Assembly (NCBI GenBank): GCA_015520265.1
Contig: WAQK01000024.1
Span: 1-39,063, forward strand
Source: Pyrodictiaceae archaeon
GTDB lineage: Archaea > Thermoproteota > Thermoprotei_A > Sulfolobales > WAQK01
Length of the DNA stretch: 39,063 nt
Direction of reading: 5' to 3'
A model generated the notes under the pieces. That model saw nothing but the letters and a program-made list of their open reading frames with translations. It searched no databases and was not told the DNA's origin. Shown here piece by piece: positions 31,642 to 39,063 of this stretch (its first letter is position 1; every line of letters begins with the position of its first letter). The position numbers and the translations under genes are program-made.

Positions 31642-32899
31642 GATTTTAAGGGAGCAACCGCTGTGCGACCGCTGTCTTGGAAGGATGTTTGCCAGGTTAG
31701 GTGTAGGTCTGGGCAACGATGAGCGGGGCAAGGCCCTGAAGACGCTCCTGGTAATGGAGCTTCACAGAAGAATAAGGTCTGGCGATGTATCCGCCGAGGA
31801 GGAGTTCAAAAGGCTGGCGCCGCGCCTGGGTAGCTACGCTACCCTCCTTTACGAGCAGCTTTTCGGCGAGAAGCCGGGGATGGAGGCCTGCGCCGTGTGC
31901 GGCGGCAGGCTTGGCGAGGTCATCGAGAAGGCGGCGGCCAGAGCCGCGGAGCTTGTTTCCAACTATGGTGCTCAGAGCTTCCTTGTGGGCTGCCGTGTGC
32001 CTGAAAGTGTCGTTGAGGCGGAGGAGAGGATAAAGCTCCGCCACGGCCTCACCTATGCAGAGTCTATAGCGAGTGAGGTTAGACGAGAAGTAGGCAAGAG
32101 GGTTAGGGACCTCACCGGCGTCGAGCCCGATTTCGCGGAGCCTGACATGGTCCTCCTGGTGGACTTCGAGACTGGTTATGTGGATGCACATCCTCTCCCT
32201 CTACTCTTTAAGGGGCGATACTGGAAGCTGGGTAGAAGGATCTCCCAGTCCAAGTGGATCCTGAGGGACAACGTCAAGAAGTACCCCTTCTCCGTAGAGG
32301 AGGCCCTGGAACCAGCCGCCAAGCTTGTCGGAGCCTCCAGAGCAGTACTCCACGCGGCCGGAAGAGAGGACGTGGATGCGAGGATGCTGGGCACGGGGCG
32401 CCCCATGGTGGTTGAACTCAAGTTGCCTCGGAGGCTGGACGTACAGCCGAAACGGCTGGCCGAGGAGATCAATAGTTCCCAGGAGCTGGTGATAGTAGTC
32501 CTCGACGGGCGGGCCAGGAGGCGTGACGTCAGGCTCTACAAGAGCGAGCGGGCCAAGACCAGGAAGGTGTACAGGGCAGTGTTTGTTACAGATGCAGATG
32601 TTAATGACGCCGCTCTCGCAGCGCTGGAGGAGGCCTTCAAGGACGTCAAGGTGAGGCAGCAGACCCCGCGCCGCGTTCTCCATCGACGCCCCGACATCGT
32701 GAGGTACAGGAGCGTGTATGGCGTGAAGGTGAGGCGTCTCGGGCCCGGCATGTTCGAAGCATTGATCAGCGCCGAGGGAGGCCTCTACGTTAAGGAGCTG
32801 ATAAACGGGGATGAGGGTAGGACTGAGCCGAGCTTCTCAAGCGTTCTCGGCACCCAAGCCGAGTGCCTGGAGCTCGACGTGGTCTACGTGGAACTATAG
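31592..32899 (+). CDS. pus10: tRNA pseudouridine synthase Pus10
   Basis: Pus10 makes pseudouridine at positions 54 and 55 of archaeal tRNA. The 435 residues include the N-terminal zinc/THUMP part (Cys25, Cys28, Cys100, Cys103) and the catalytic domain with AGREDVDARMLGTGRPM (about 256-272), where an Asp is the nucleophile. The end has LYVKELINGDEGRTEPS, typical for the family. ATG 31592 overlaps the TrmY-like gene by 50 bases. GTG 31613, with GGGATG upstream, is an alternative start that shortens the overlap to 29. Translation of the pair is probably coupled. Confidence 0.95.
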   Translation: MIGRDAPVEGLLGKAAEILREQPLCDRCLGRMFARLGVGLGNDERGKALKTLLVMELHRRIRSGDVSAEEEFKRLAPRLGSYATLLYEQLFGEKPGMEACAVCGGRLGEVIEKAAARAAELVSNYGAQSFLVGCRVPESVVEAEERIKLRHGLTYAESIASEVRREVGKRVRDLTGVEPDFAEPDMVLLVDFETGYVDAHPLPLLFKGRYWKLGRRISQSKWILRDNVKKYPFSVEEALEPAAKLVGASRAVLHAAGREDVDARMLGTGRPMVVELKLPRRLDVQPKRLAEEINSSQELVIVVLDGRARRRDVRLYKSERAKTRKVYRAVFVTDADVNDAALAALEEAFKDVKVRQQTPRRVLHRRPDIVRYRSVYGVKVRRLGPGMFEALISAEGGLYVKELINGDEGRTEPSFSSVLGTQAECLELDVVYVEL

Positions 32900-32907
32900 T
32901 TTTATAA
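32899..32907 (+). promoter_or_regulatory. TATA box of rpl21e
   Basis: TTTTATAAG begins right at the end of the pus10 stop codon and lies 36-44 bases before the L21e start. The ribosomal protein gene thus has its own promoter. Confidence 0.65.
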
Positions 32908-32942
32908 GAGCCCTCAAAACCGTCTATGGGGGGAACGCCAGC

Positions 32943-33254
32943 ATGGTTAAAGCGCCTAGAGGTTTCCGGCACAGGACCAGAAAGCTCCTGAGGAAGAGGG
33001 TGAGAGAGAAGGGAGCCGTGCCGCCACTGAGCCTTATCCTGCACGAGTACAGGCCCGGCGACAAGGTCCACATAAGGATAAACCCCTCGGTTCACAGTGG
33101 CATGCCCCACAGAAGGTATCACGGTAAAACCGGCACGGTCGTCGGTAAGAGGGGTAAGGCTTACCTAGTGGAGGTATACCTGGGCGATAAGAGGAAGCTA
33201 CTGATAGTGCGTCCTGAGCACCTGCGCCCCGCTGGCCAGAAGGCCCAGTCCTAA
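32943..33254 (+). CDS. rpl21e: 50S ribosomal protein L21e
   Basis: The 103-residue basic ribosomal protein begins MVKAPRGFRHRTRKLLRK. It contains GDKVHIRINPSVHSGMPHRRYHGKTGTVVG, split over adjoining strands of its SH3-like barrel, the family signature. The start is ATG 32943. It heads the archaeal cluster L21e - rpo4 - DUF655 - dim1 - methyltransferase, which is conserved in many archaea. Confidence 0.96.
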   Translation: MVKAPRGFRHRTRKLLRKRVREKGAVPPLSLILHEYRPGDKVHIRINPSVHSGMPHRRYHGKTGTVVGKRGKAYLVEVYLGDKRKLLIVRPEHLRPAGQKAQS

Positions 33255-33325
33255 ATATATAGAAATGAATAATTATCCCACACGCTTAAATAATTGGTAA
33301 AGGGAAGCAGTGGAGGTGCAGCTAT

Positions 33326-33664
33326 TTGCCCGAGGTTCTGGAGAAAACTGACCTAACCATACCTGAAGCGCTCGAGATACTTAGAAAGAGGGCTTCGGAG
33401 GGCGAGCTCTCAGAGCTCCAGACTAGGGCTCTCACATATCTCGAAACTTTCGCTAAATGCAGCGCCGACAACGCCAGAAAACTTGTCCAGGAACTCGAGG
33501 AGAGGGGTGTTGAGAGAGAATACGCGATAATGGTTGTCAACATAGCGCCCCAGACAGTGGACGAGCTCCGCACTATCCTGGCTGGTTCGGGAAAAACATA
33601 CACGCCTGAGGAACTCGAGGAGATCGTTGGGCTGGTCGCCAAGTACTGCGGCTCCCAGGAGTGA
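33326..33664 (+). CDS. rpoF: RNA polymerase subunit Rpo4 (F)
   Basis: The 112-residue homologue of eukaryotic Rpb4 forms the stalk of archaeal RNA polymerase with Rpo7. It has the all-helical pattern with ALTYLETFAKCSADNARKLV, then LEERGVEREYAIMVVNIAPQTVDELRTIL (HRDC-like), and ends EELEEIVGLVAKYC. The start is TTG 33326 with GGAGGTG upstream. A TATA element, CTTAAATAAT, is at about 33285-33294. Rpo7 is elsewhere, as usual. Confidence 0.94.
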   Translation: MPEVLEKTDLTIPEALEILRKRASEGELSELQTRALTYLETFAKCSADNARKLVQELEERGVEREYAIMVVNIAPQTVDELRTILAGSGKTYTPEELEEIVGLVAKYCGSQE

Positions 33665-33703
33665 TGTCCCTCTCACCCAGAATGTTCTGACCTGGTGGTA
33701 GGA

Positions 33704-34360
33704 GTGTATCATCGTCCAAGGGAGAGAGGTGGAAGGGAGCCGCATCCGAAGGAGGAGTACGCTTACATTCTGGACTATCTGCCTAGGGGCAACCCTTTAG
33801 ACAGGCATGAGCCGCATAGAAGCAAGCCGGTGGCCCAGGCGCTGGGCGACAGGTTCTTCACGCTTCTCGAACTCCACCCTAGGCCCTTCATGCCGGTCGA
33901 GATAGGTGAGAGAGTCTATATAGGCAGAGGTCTAAGGGATAAAATAGCGCATGTTTTCGGCAGGATAGACTATGACGACTTAACGTCTGTGGCTAAGGGC
34001 AATCTGCCCTCCACGGTTTCAAGGATCATTCAGGAGAAGGAGAGAGTATTCGTAGAGTTCTTCAACAAGGCTGGTGCGGTGACATTGAAGCTCCACGTTC
34101 TCGAGCTTCTGCCTGGCATAGGCAAGAAGACCCTGAAGGTTCTGCTAGACGAGAGGGAGAGGAAGCCCTTCGAGAACTTCGAGGATATAAAGACCAGGGG
34201 CCGCATAACGGACCCTGTGGCCATCCTCACGGAGAGAATAGTGGCGGAGCTCAGGGGCGAGGAGAAATACTACTTGTTCGTACGCCCCCCGCCTCACAGG
34301 CCGGGCATATACTTCGGCTTCCTCGAGAAGCTGTACGAGCAGTTGGGAGGCTTTGACTAG
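33704..34360 (+). CDS. DUF655 RNA/DNA-binding protein
   Basis: The 218-residue protein of the archaeal DUF655 (COG1491) family has EEYAYILDYLPRGNP near its start, an S1/OB-like part with GERVYIGRGLRDKIAHVFGRI, and a helix-hairpin-helix at LHVLELLPGIGKKTLKVLLDE. It is predicted to bind nucleic acid; its role is not established. It is always found with rpo4 and dim1, as here. I prefer GTG 33704 (GGTGG upstream) to GTG 33695, which has no ribosome site. Confidence 0.88.
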   Translation: MYHRPRERGGREPHPKEEYAYILDYLPRGNPLDRHEPHRSKPVAQALGDRFFTLLELHPRPFMPVEIGERVYIGRGLRDKIAHVFGRIDYDDLTSVAKGNLPSTVSRIIQEKERVFVEFFNKAGAVTLKLHVLELLPGIGKKTLKVLLDERERKPFENFEDIKTRGRITDPVAILTERIVAELRGEEKYYLFVRPPPHRPGIYFGFLEKLYEQLGGFD

Positions 34361-35195
34361 TCCCCCACCCCTTGATTCTAGGAGAAGCCTCCTCCACTGG
34401 ACCCTCAATGTTTTGAGGCTACATGGCATTAGGCCTTCCAGGAGGCTGAGCCAGTCCTTCGTGGTTGAGCCTGGCCTTGTCAAGGAGGTTGTGGGCTGGG
34501 TTGAGGCAACCGCCCCGCGAGCGGTAGTGGAGATTGGGGCTGGGCTCGGCACTCTCACGTACCACTTAGCGCTGAAGGCGCCCAGGGTCTACGCGGTAGA
34601 GGTGGATCCCCGGCTGGCCAGAGTGGTTGAAGAGGTCACTCGGGACCTGGGCAACGTGGAGGTGATAGTGGCTGACGCCTTAGAACACCCGATTGGGCTG
34701 GGGGATGCGGCTGTCTCCAACGCGCCCTACCATATAACTGGGCCTTTGATAGCTAGAGTGCTCAGAGAGAACTCATTCAAGAGGGCGGCACTTCTGCTCC
34801 AGGCTGAGGTAGCTGCCAAGATACTGGCATCGCCAGGCAGCCCCGACTATGGCAGGCTAACGGTATTTGTGAACTATTTGGCCAGACCGGTGCCCGGTGG
34901 AGTGTACCATCCTTCTTGCTTTTATCCTAGGCCCAAGGTGTACTCGAGGCTTGTCTACCTGGAGAGGACGCGAAACTATGACGAGCATGCCTGGGCCTTC
35001 GAAGAGCTGGCCCGCTGCCTCTTCAACCAGATTAATAAGATGGCCCGCAAGATAGCTAGAAGGTGCCTGGAGAAGCTTTCAGATATAGGGGTGGAGGTAA
35101 GCCTGGAATGGCTGGGGACAAGGAGGGTACGGGAGCTGGGCCCAGAGGATGTGGAGAAGCTACTAGAATATCTTGTGGCTCGGAGGAGAGACTAA
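34353..35195 (+). CDS. ksgA: rRNA small-subunit dimethyladenosine transferase Dim1/KsgA
   Basis: The enzyme makes the two dimethyladenosines near the 3' end of 16S rRNA. The 280 residues have LSQSFVVEPGLVKEVV, the SAM motif VVEIGAGLGTLT, AVEVDPRLA, and the active-site motif SNAPYHITGPLI, where most bacteria have NLPY. FYPRPKVYSRLV and a C-terminal helical domain follow. The start is TTG 34353, overlapping the DUF655 stop by eight bases. There is no better start nearby. Confidence 0.94.
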   Translation: MTSPPPLDSRRSLLHWTLNVLRLHGIRPSRRLSQSFVVEPGLVKEVVGWVEATAPRAVVEIGAGLGTLTYHLALKAPRVYAVEVDPRLARVVEEVTRDLGNVEVIVADALEHPIGLGDAAVSNAPYHITGPLIARVLRENSFKRAALLLQAEVAAKILASPGSPDYGRLTVFVNYLARPVPGGVYHPSCFYPRPKVYSRLVYLERTRNYDEHAWAFEELARCLFNQINKMARKIARRCLEKLSDIGVEVSLEWLGTRRVRELGPEDVEKLLEYLVARRRD

Positions 35196-35197
35196 CG

Positions 35198-35788
35198 GTG
35201 CTCGAAGGCGTCTATGCCCCGGCCGAGGACAGCTACCTGCTGCTTGAGGAGGCTTTAAAAAGGGTAAAAACGGGAGAGGGGCTCGTAGTAGAGGTTGGTA
35301 GCGGGACGGGGATCGTAGCCGTAAGCCTGGCTTCCAGCCTCTGCACTGAAGTTGTAGCCATAGACGTGCTACCCCAGGCGGCGCTTAACACACTAATAAA
35401 CGCTGATAGGATGGGAGTGCGCCACCTAGTCCACGTGGTTCAGGGCGACCTTATATCGAGCCTGAGGAGGGGGGCTTGCGGCACGACGCTGTTCAACACC
35501 CCATACCTCCCCGTAGACGAGCGCGAAGAGCCTGCTGGCTGGGCTTGGAGTGGGGGCAGAACCGGCGTGGAAGAGGCCCTGCGTCTCGTAGAACAGGCGG
35601 AGAAAGCGGGTTGTAAGAAGCTTCTCCTAGTCTCCTCGAGCCTAGCTGACCTTGATTCCCTCAGGAAGTGTCTGGAGGAGGCTGGATTCGCGCACCGGGT
35701 GGTCTCCTCCAGGCACTTCTTCTTCGAGGACATAGTATTGTTGGAGGCCGAGAGGCTTGAGGCTCAGGGTGGTCCTAGTAGAGCCTGA
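35198..35788 (+). CDS. HemK/Mtq2-type methyltransferase (release-factor glutamine type)
   Basis: The 196-residue class I methyltransferase resembles Mtq2/N6AMT1, which methylates the GGQ glutamine of the class I release factor. It begins VLEGVYAPAEDSYLLLEEAL, the family start, followed by the SAM motif VEVGSGTGIVAVSLA. The NPPY motif reads NTPYLP here, one residue off. The start is GTG 35198, right after the dim1 stop, with GGAGGAGAG upstream. It closes the conserved L21e-rpo4-DUF655-dim1 group. Confidence 0.83.
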   Translation: MLEGVYAPAEDSYLLLEEALKRVKTGEGLVVEVGSGTGIVAVSLASSLCTEVVAIDVLPQAALNTLINADRMGVRHLVHVVQGDLISSLRRGACGTTLFNTPYLPVDEREEPAGWAWSGGRTGVEEALRLVEQAEKAGCKKLLLVSSSLADLDSLRKCLEEAGFAHRVVSSRHFFFEDIVLLEAERLEAQGGPSRA

Positions 35789-36467
35789 GGGTAAGGTGAA
35801 TGTAGGTTTCGTGGCCAGGACCTGCGTCAACTTCGGCGTGGACGAACTCTACCTTGTCAGCCCTAAAGCCGAGATAGACGAGGAGGCACTCAGATACGCC
35901 GCTAAGGCTAGGGGCTTCCTAGAAGGCGCATCTATAGTGGATAGCCTCGACGAGGCGCTAGAAGGCGTAGACGTCTCCGTCTGCACAACCAGCAGGCATG
36001 GACAGAGGCACGACGTGTTGAGGCACACTATAACGGCTGAGGAGCTTGCAAGGAGGATGCACCGCTGGAGCAGCATGGCAATAGTTTTCGGAAGGGAAAG
36101 CACAGGCCTGACTAGGTCGGAGCTGGCTAAGTGCCACTTGGCGGTTACTATTCCCGCCAGCCCCGAATACCCTGTTCTAAATCTCTCCCACGCGGTCGCA
36201 GTGGTACTCTACGAGCTCTGGAAGGCGCGGAGCGGCGCTACCACTGCCTTCTACGAAGCGGCAGATGCGGAGACGATCGGCTTGGTGGAAAAGTACGTGT
36301 CGAGGCTGGTGCAGCTCTTAGGCATACCGGAGCCCAAGAGGACGCTGGTGCCTCTCTCGGTTCGAAGAATACTGTACCAGGCCGCACCCTCCAAGGCTGA
36401 GGCCCTTAACTTCCTCTACCTGGTGAGGAAGTGCATATCCGGCGTCGAGGGGTGCAGGGAGGAGTGA
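35757..36467 (+). CDS. trmJ: tRNA 2'-O-methyltransferase TrmJ (SpoU/TrmH SPOUT family)
   Basis: The 236-residue SPOUT enzyme has motif 1 LVEPEGKVNVGFVARTCVNFG, motif 2 IVFGRESTGLTRSELAKC and motif 3 PVLNLSHAVAVVLYELWKA. The C-terminal helical tail is that of TrmJ, whose crenarchaeal form 2'-O-methylates C32 in tRNA. The start is TTG 35757, which overlaps the previous gene by 32 bases; GTG 35769 is an alternative. Its stop overlaps the next start (GTGA). Confidence 0.9.
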   Translation: MRLRVVLVEPEGKVNVGFVARTCVNFGVDELYLVSPKAEIDEEALRYAAKARGFLEGASIVDSLDEALEGVDVSVCTTSRHGQRHDVLRHTITAEELARRMHRWSSMAIVFGRESTGLTRSELAKCHLAVTIPASPEYPVLNLSHAVAVVLYELWKARSGATTAFYEAADAETIGLVEKYVSRLVQLLGIPEPKRTLVPLSVRRILYQAAPSKAEALNFLYLVRKCISGVEGCREE

Positions 36468-37528
36468 CTAGGCTCCTATTCACGGTTAATCCCGGGCTGG
36501 AGGATATTTCCGCCGAGGAGATCAGGGCCGAGGTCCCCGAGATACGCCTAGTTGAGGAGAGGGCGCCCCACGGCCGGGTGGTCGTCGAGACAGCCCTACC
36601 TGTAGGTAGGCGGCTCTGGGAGGCCATAGAGAGGCTGCGTAGCGTTCATAGGGTCTCGATCCTCCTGGCCTCGGGCAGGGTCTGCGGGAAACCAGAATGC
36701 CTAGAGGCTGTTGGGAAGGCGGTTGAGCTGAGCGGCGTGGACGCCTATATCACCCCGTTCACCAGCTTTGCTGTGAGGGCTTATCGGCATGGGAGCCACG
36801 AGTATACCAGCATGGATGTGGCCAGGGTGGCTGGCGAGGCCGTGATCAAGGCTGTAACCAGGAAGTGGGGCAGAAGGCCCGAGGTCTCCCTAGACCACCC
36901 CTCAGTGATTGTGGGTGTACACGTGATTGGGGACGAGTTCCACGTGGCGGTTGAGCTGAGCGGCGATATTTCGGGTCACAGGAGGGGCTACAGGATATAC
37001 GACCACCCGGCCGCGCTGAAGCCGACAATAGCCTACGCCATGCTGGTGCTGGGCGGTGCCCGCGACGGCGAGGTGATTCTTGACCCAATGTGTGGAGGCG
37101 GCACTATAGCCATAGAGGCTGGCATGCTGTTCGAGGACGCGGAGATCATATGCATGGACAAGAACCCCCGCCACATTAGGGGGGCTAAACTCAACGCCGC
37201 TGCGGCCAGGCTCGACACCAGGATAAGGTTCCTGGTGGGCGACGCAAGAAGGCTGGAAGAATATGTAAGCCATGTCGACCGGGTGGTCTCCAACCCGCCC
37301 TATGGTATAAGGATGGGTGATCCTCGGTCGGTTCGCAGGCTGTACTCGGATTTCCTAGAGTCACTGTCTAGGATCCTCTCGCCGGGCGGTACGGCTACGC
37401 TGATAACCACCGAACACCGCTACGTCTCGCGCCGCGCCGCCGAGGCAGGCCTCAGCCCCGTGGAGGAGCGGACAGTGGCTCACGGTGACCTGTGGGTGAA
37501 GATACTTGTGCTTAGACGAGAAACTTAA
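36464..37528 (+). CDS. trm14: tRNA m2G6 methyltransferase Trm14-like (THUMP + methyltransferase)
   Basis: The 354-residue enzyme has an N-terminal ferredoxin-like/THUMP region (about 1-165: ending VIVGVHVIGDEFHVAVELSG) and a Rossmann methyltransferase domain with ILDPMCGGGTIAIEAG and the guanine-N2 motif SNPPYGIRMGD. This combination is seen in Trm14 (G6) and in TrmG10 (G10); length and the HRRGYRIYDHPAALKPTIAYAM link favour Trm14. The start is GTG 36464, overlapping the trmJ stop by four bases, with GGGAGGA upstream. trmJ and trm14 are thus translationally coupled. Confidence 0.86.
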   Translation: MTRLLFTVNPGLEDISAEEIRAEVPEIRLVEERAPHGRVVVETALPVGRRLWEAIERLRSVHRVSILLASGRVCGKPECLEAVGKAVELSGVDAYITPFTSFAVRAYRHGSHEYTSMDVARVAGEAVIKAVTRKWGRRPEVSLDHPSVIVGVHVIGDEFHVAVELSGDISGHRRGYRIYDHPAALKPTIAYAMLVLGGARDGEVILDPMCGGGTIAIEAGMLFEDAEIICMDKNPRHIRGAKLNAAAARLDTRIRFLVGDARRLEEYVSHVDRVVSNPPYGIRMGDPRSVRRLYSDFLESLSRILSPGGTATLITTEHRYVSRRAAEAGLSPVEERTVAHGDLWVKILVLRRET

Positions 37529-37566
37529 AAGAGCCGCCCGTCTAGGTGGTGTGGGAGGGAGTAGCG

Positions 37567-38079
37567 ATGCCTCTGAGGCCAGCACGCTGCTATACGCATT
37601 TCTCGGGGCCACCCTACACTAGGAAGGAGTACATACCCGGCGTGCCCCAGCCCAAGATAGTGAAGTTCGAGATGGGCAATCCTAAGGTCGACTACGACAT
37701 AATAGCGGAGCTATACGTTACCGAGCCTGGCCAGATAAGGCACAACGCCCTAGAGGCCGCCAGAGTAATGGTGCACAAATACTTGTCCACCACCATCGGC
37801 GAGGCCAACTACTTCTTCAAGATAAGGGTGTACCCACACCACGTGCTCAGGGAGAACAAGATGATGGCCTTCGCAGGAGCCGACCGTCTCCAGGATGGCA
37901 TGAGGCAAGCCTTTGGCAAGCCTATTGGCACCGCTGCCAGAGTCTATCCGGGCCAGGCCATACTGGAGATCAGAGGCAAGAAGGAGCACCTGGAGCAGAT
38001 AAAGGAGGCTCTGCGGCGCGGAGGCTCTAAGATGCCGCTGCCGACCAGGATAAGGATAAGGGAAGTAGAGAAGCGGTAG
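37567..38079 (+). CDS. rpl10e: 50S ribosomal protein L10e (uL16)
   Basis: The 170-residue ribosomal protein starts [22 protein letters not shown] and has [38 protein letters not shown], split in the loop near the peptidyl transferase centre, which is the L10e signature. The start is ATG 37567 behind GGGAGGGAG. A TATA-like CTTAAAAG lies at about 37523-37530, at the end of trm14, so it has its own promoter. Confidence 0.96.
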   Translation: MPLRPARCYTHFSGPPYTRKEYIPGVPQPKIVKFEMGNPKVDYDIIAELYVTEPGQIRHNALEAARVMVHKYLSTTIGEANYFFKIRVYPHHVLRENKMMAFAGADRLQDGMRQAFGKPIGTAARVYPGQAILEIRGKKEHLEQIKEALRRGGSKMPLPTRIRIREVEKR

Positions 38080-38095
38080 TCCAGCGGTTCCAGCT

Positions 38096-39063
38096 ATGAC
38101 GGCCAGCATCCATGATTTCTACGAAATAGATCTTGACAGGATATGTTCACAGCTCAGAGACAAGGAGGCCTCTCGGGTTCTCTTAGAACTGCCTGACGGC
38201 CTTAAACACTTCTCCGCGCAACTGGCCAGGGAGATAGCCGAGAAATGTGGATGCCAAGTTTACATCAGGGCGGGCCACGTCTATGGCGCTTGCGACATGG
38301 GGTATAGGGAGGCCGAGCTTGTGGGTGCCACCCACATAATCCATTTAGGCCACACTGAGTATCCACGGTCACTCTACACCCATGTGTCAGGTGCAAGGGT
38401 CAAGGTCATATACGAGCCTGTGAAAAGCAGGCTGACCATATCTCAAGCCATGGTCGGTAGAACCATAGATCTCCTCAAAATTAGGAACGTGAAGAGGGTT
38501 GGCCTACTAGCCACTGTTCAGCACGCCCATCTGCTAGTAGGCCTCGCTCACATGTTGGAGGAGGGCGGAGTAAAGCCCATAATTGGGCGTCCAGCCTTCC
38601 CTGAATCCGTGCCGGGCCAGGTGCTGGGCTGCGAGTACAGCGCCGCACTAGGCTTAGCCGATAGGGTTGATGGCTTCGTCATAGTGAGTGGCGGAGCCTT
38701 TCACAGCATAGGCGTCGTCCTGGCCACAGGTAAGCCCACCATCCAGCTCGACCCCTACAGGAGGGACGCTGTAGATATGACGGCCGAGGCCTATAGGGTC
38801 CTCAGGCAACGGTACGGCGTCATACTGAAGGCTATGGACGCTGAGGGGTGGGCCATAATACTGGGTAGCAAGAGCGGGCAACTTAGGCTCTCCCTGGTCA
38901 AGCAGCTAGAGAGGCTCATAGAGGGGAGAGGGCATCGTTACTACAGGTTCGTGGTGGACCAGCTGGATACCGATGTTCTGAGGAACATAGACAGCACTGA
39001 GATAGATGCCTTCATAATAACGTCCTGCCCCCGGCTCCCTATAGACGATCTCTACGCCTATCA
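38096..39063 (+). CDS. dph2: Diphthamide synthesis enzyme Dph2 (cut by window edge)
   Basis: Dph2 is the radical-SAM-like [4Fe-4S] enzyme that adds the 3-amino-3-carboxypropyl group to a histidine of elongation factor 2. 322 residues are visible. All three cluster cysteines are in sight: Cys66 in YGACDMGYREAEL, Cys179 in VLGCEYSAA, and Cys311 in ITSCPRLPIDD close to the cut. The start is ATG 38096, 16 bases after L10e, so it is probably co-transcribed with it. The C-terminal end lies beyond the window. Confidence 0.94.
   Translation, partial: MTASIHDFYEIDLDRICSQLRDKEASRVLLELPDGLKHFSAQLAREIAEKCGCQVYIRAGHVYGACDMGYREAELVGATHIIHLGHTEYPRSLYTHVSGARVKVIYEPVKSRLTISQAMVGRTIDLLKIRNVKRVGLLATVQHAHLLVGLAHMLEEGGVKPIIGRPAFPESVPGQVLGCEYSAALGLADRVDGFVIVSGGAFHSIGVVLATGKPTIQLDPYRRDAVDMTAEAYRVLRQRYGVILKAMDAEGWAIILGSKSGQLRLSLVKQLERLIEGRGHRYYRFVVDQLDTDVLRNIDSTEIDAFIITSCPRLPIDDLYAY

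Overview
The window is a gene-dense chromosomal segment (high G+C, very short intergenic spaces) from a hyperthermophilic crenarchaeon, most likely of the Desulfurococcales type. Supporting signs are the frequent TTG and GTG starts, TATA-type promoters close to starts, tRNA genes with bulge-helix-bulge type introns, a B-family DNA polymerase carrying an intein, archaeal information-processing genes (aIF5A, SRP54, L21e, L10e, Rpo4, aEF1-beta, FEN-1, a Cdc48/VAT ATPase, Dim1, Dph2), and an indolepyruvate ferredoxin oxidoreductase. The species cannot be named from the sequence alone. I see no insertion sequence, phage, CRISPR array or replication origin. The only clear selfish element is the intein.

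Layout. 1-5300: accessory metabolism and transport: an acyl-CoA synthetase cut by the left edge, a CPH-type copper ATPase, an enoyl-CoA hydratase, an unknown membrane protein, and a LysO-type exporter split over two overlapping genes. 5400-10800: a macrodomain protein, tRNA-Arg(GCG), the intein-bearing DNA polymerase, two small conserved proteins and an aKMT-like protein lysine methyltransferase. 10900-17300: a NusA-like KH protein, TruD with Pth2, a divergent Zn-ribbon/aEF1-beta pair, Cdc48/VAT, a small winged-helix protein and FEN-1. 17300-22900: Pcm, DUF371, a Trm5-like methyltransferase, NAD kinase, Nob1, an NSUN6-like RNA m5C methyltransferase and a creatininase-family hydrolase. 22880-24260: three minus-strand tRNA genes (Leu, Arg with two introns, Asp with one) around a DUF1648 membrane protein. 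24285-28612: iorBA divergent from aIF5A-SRP54. 28613-31101: tRNA-Val and tRNA-His (each with one intron), an MfnA-like decarboxylase, a hemerythrin-like protein and a TatA-like protein. 31120-39063: a long plus-strand run holding a TrmY-like protein, Pus10, L21e, Rpo4, DUF655, Dim1, an Mtq2/HemK-type methyltransferase, TrmJ, Trm14, L10e and Dph2 (cut by the right edge).

Theme. The segment is dominated by translation and RNA modification: TruD (psi13), Trm5-like (position 37), NSUN6-like (m5C), Pus10 plus a TrmY-like enzyme (psi54 then m1psi54), TrmJ (2'-O-methyl), Trm14 (m2G6), Dim1 (rRNA m6,2A), Nob1 (16S maturation), Dph2 (diphthamide) and aIF5A (hypusine). DNA replication and repair is represented by PolB and FEN-1.

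Points most worth a second look: the 170-residue endonuclease-less intein at the polymerase active site; a tRNA-Arg(CCT) with a D-arm intron as well as an anticodon-loop intron; a tRNA-His whose gene does not encode G-1; the overlapping TrmY-like/Pus10 pair; related palindromes in the promoters of the fatty-acid genes; and an unexplained run of hairpins after SRP54. No stretch longer than about 300 bases lacks a gene.
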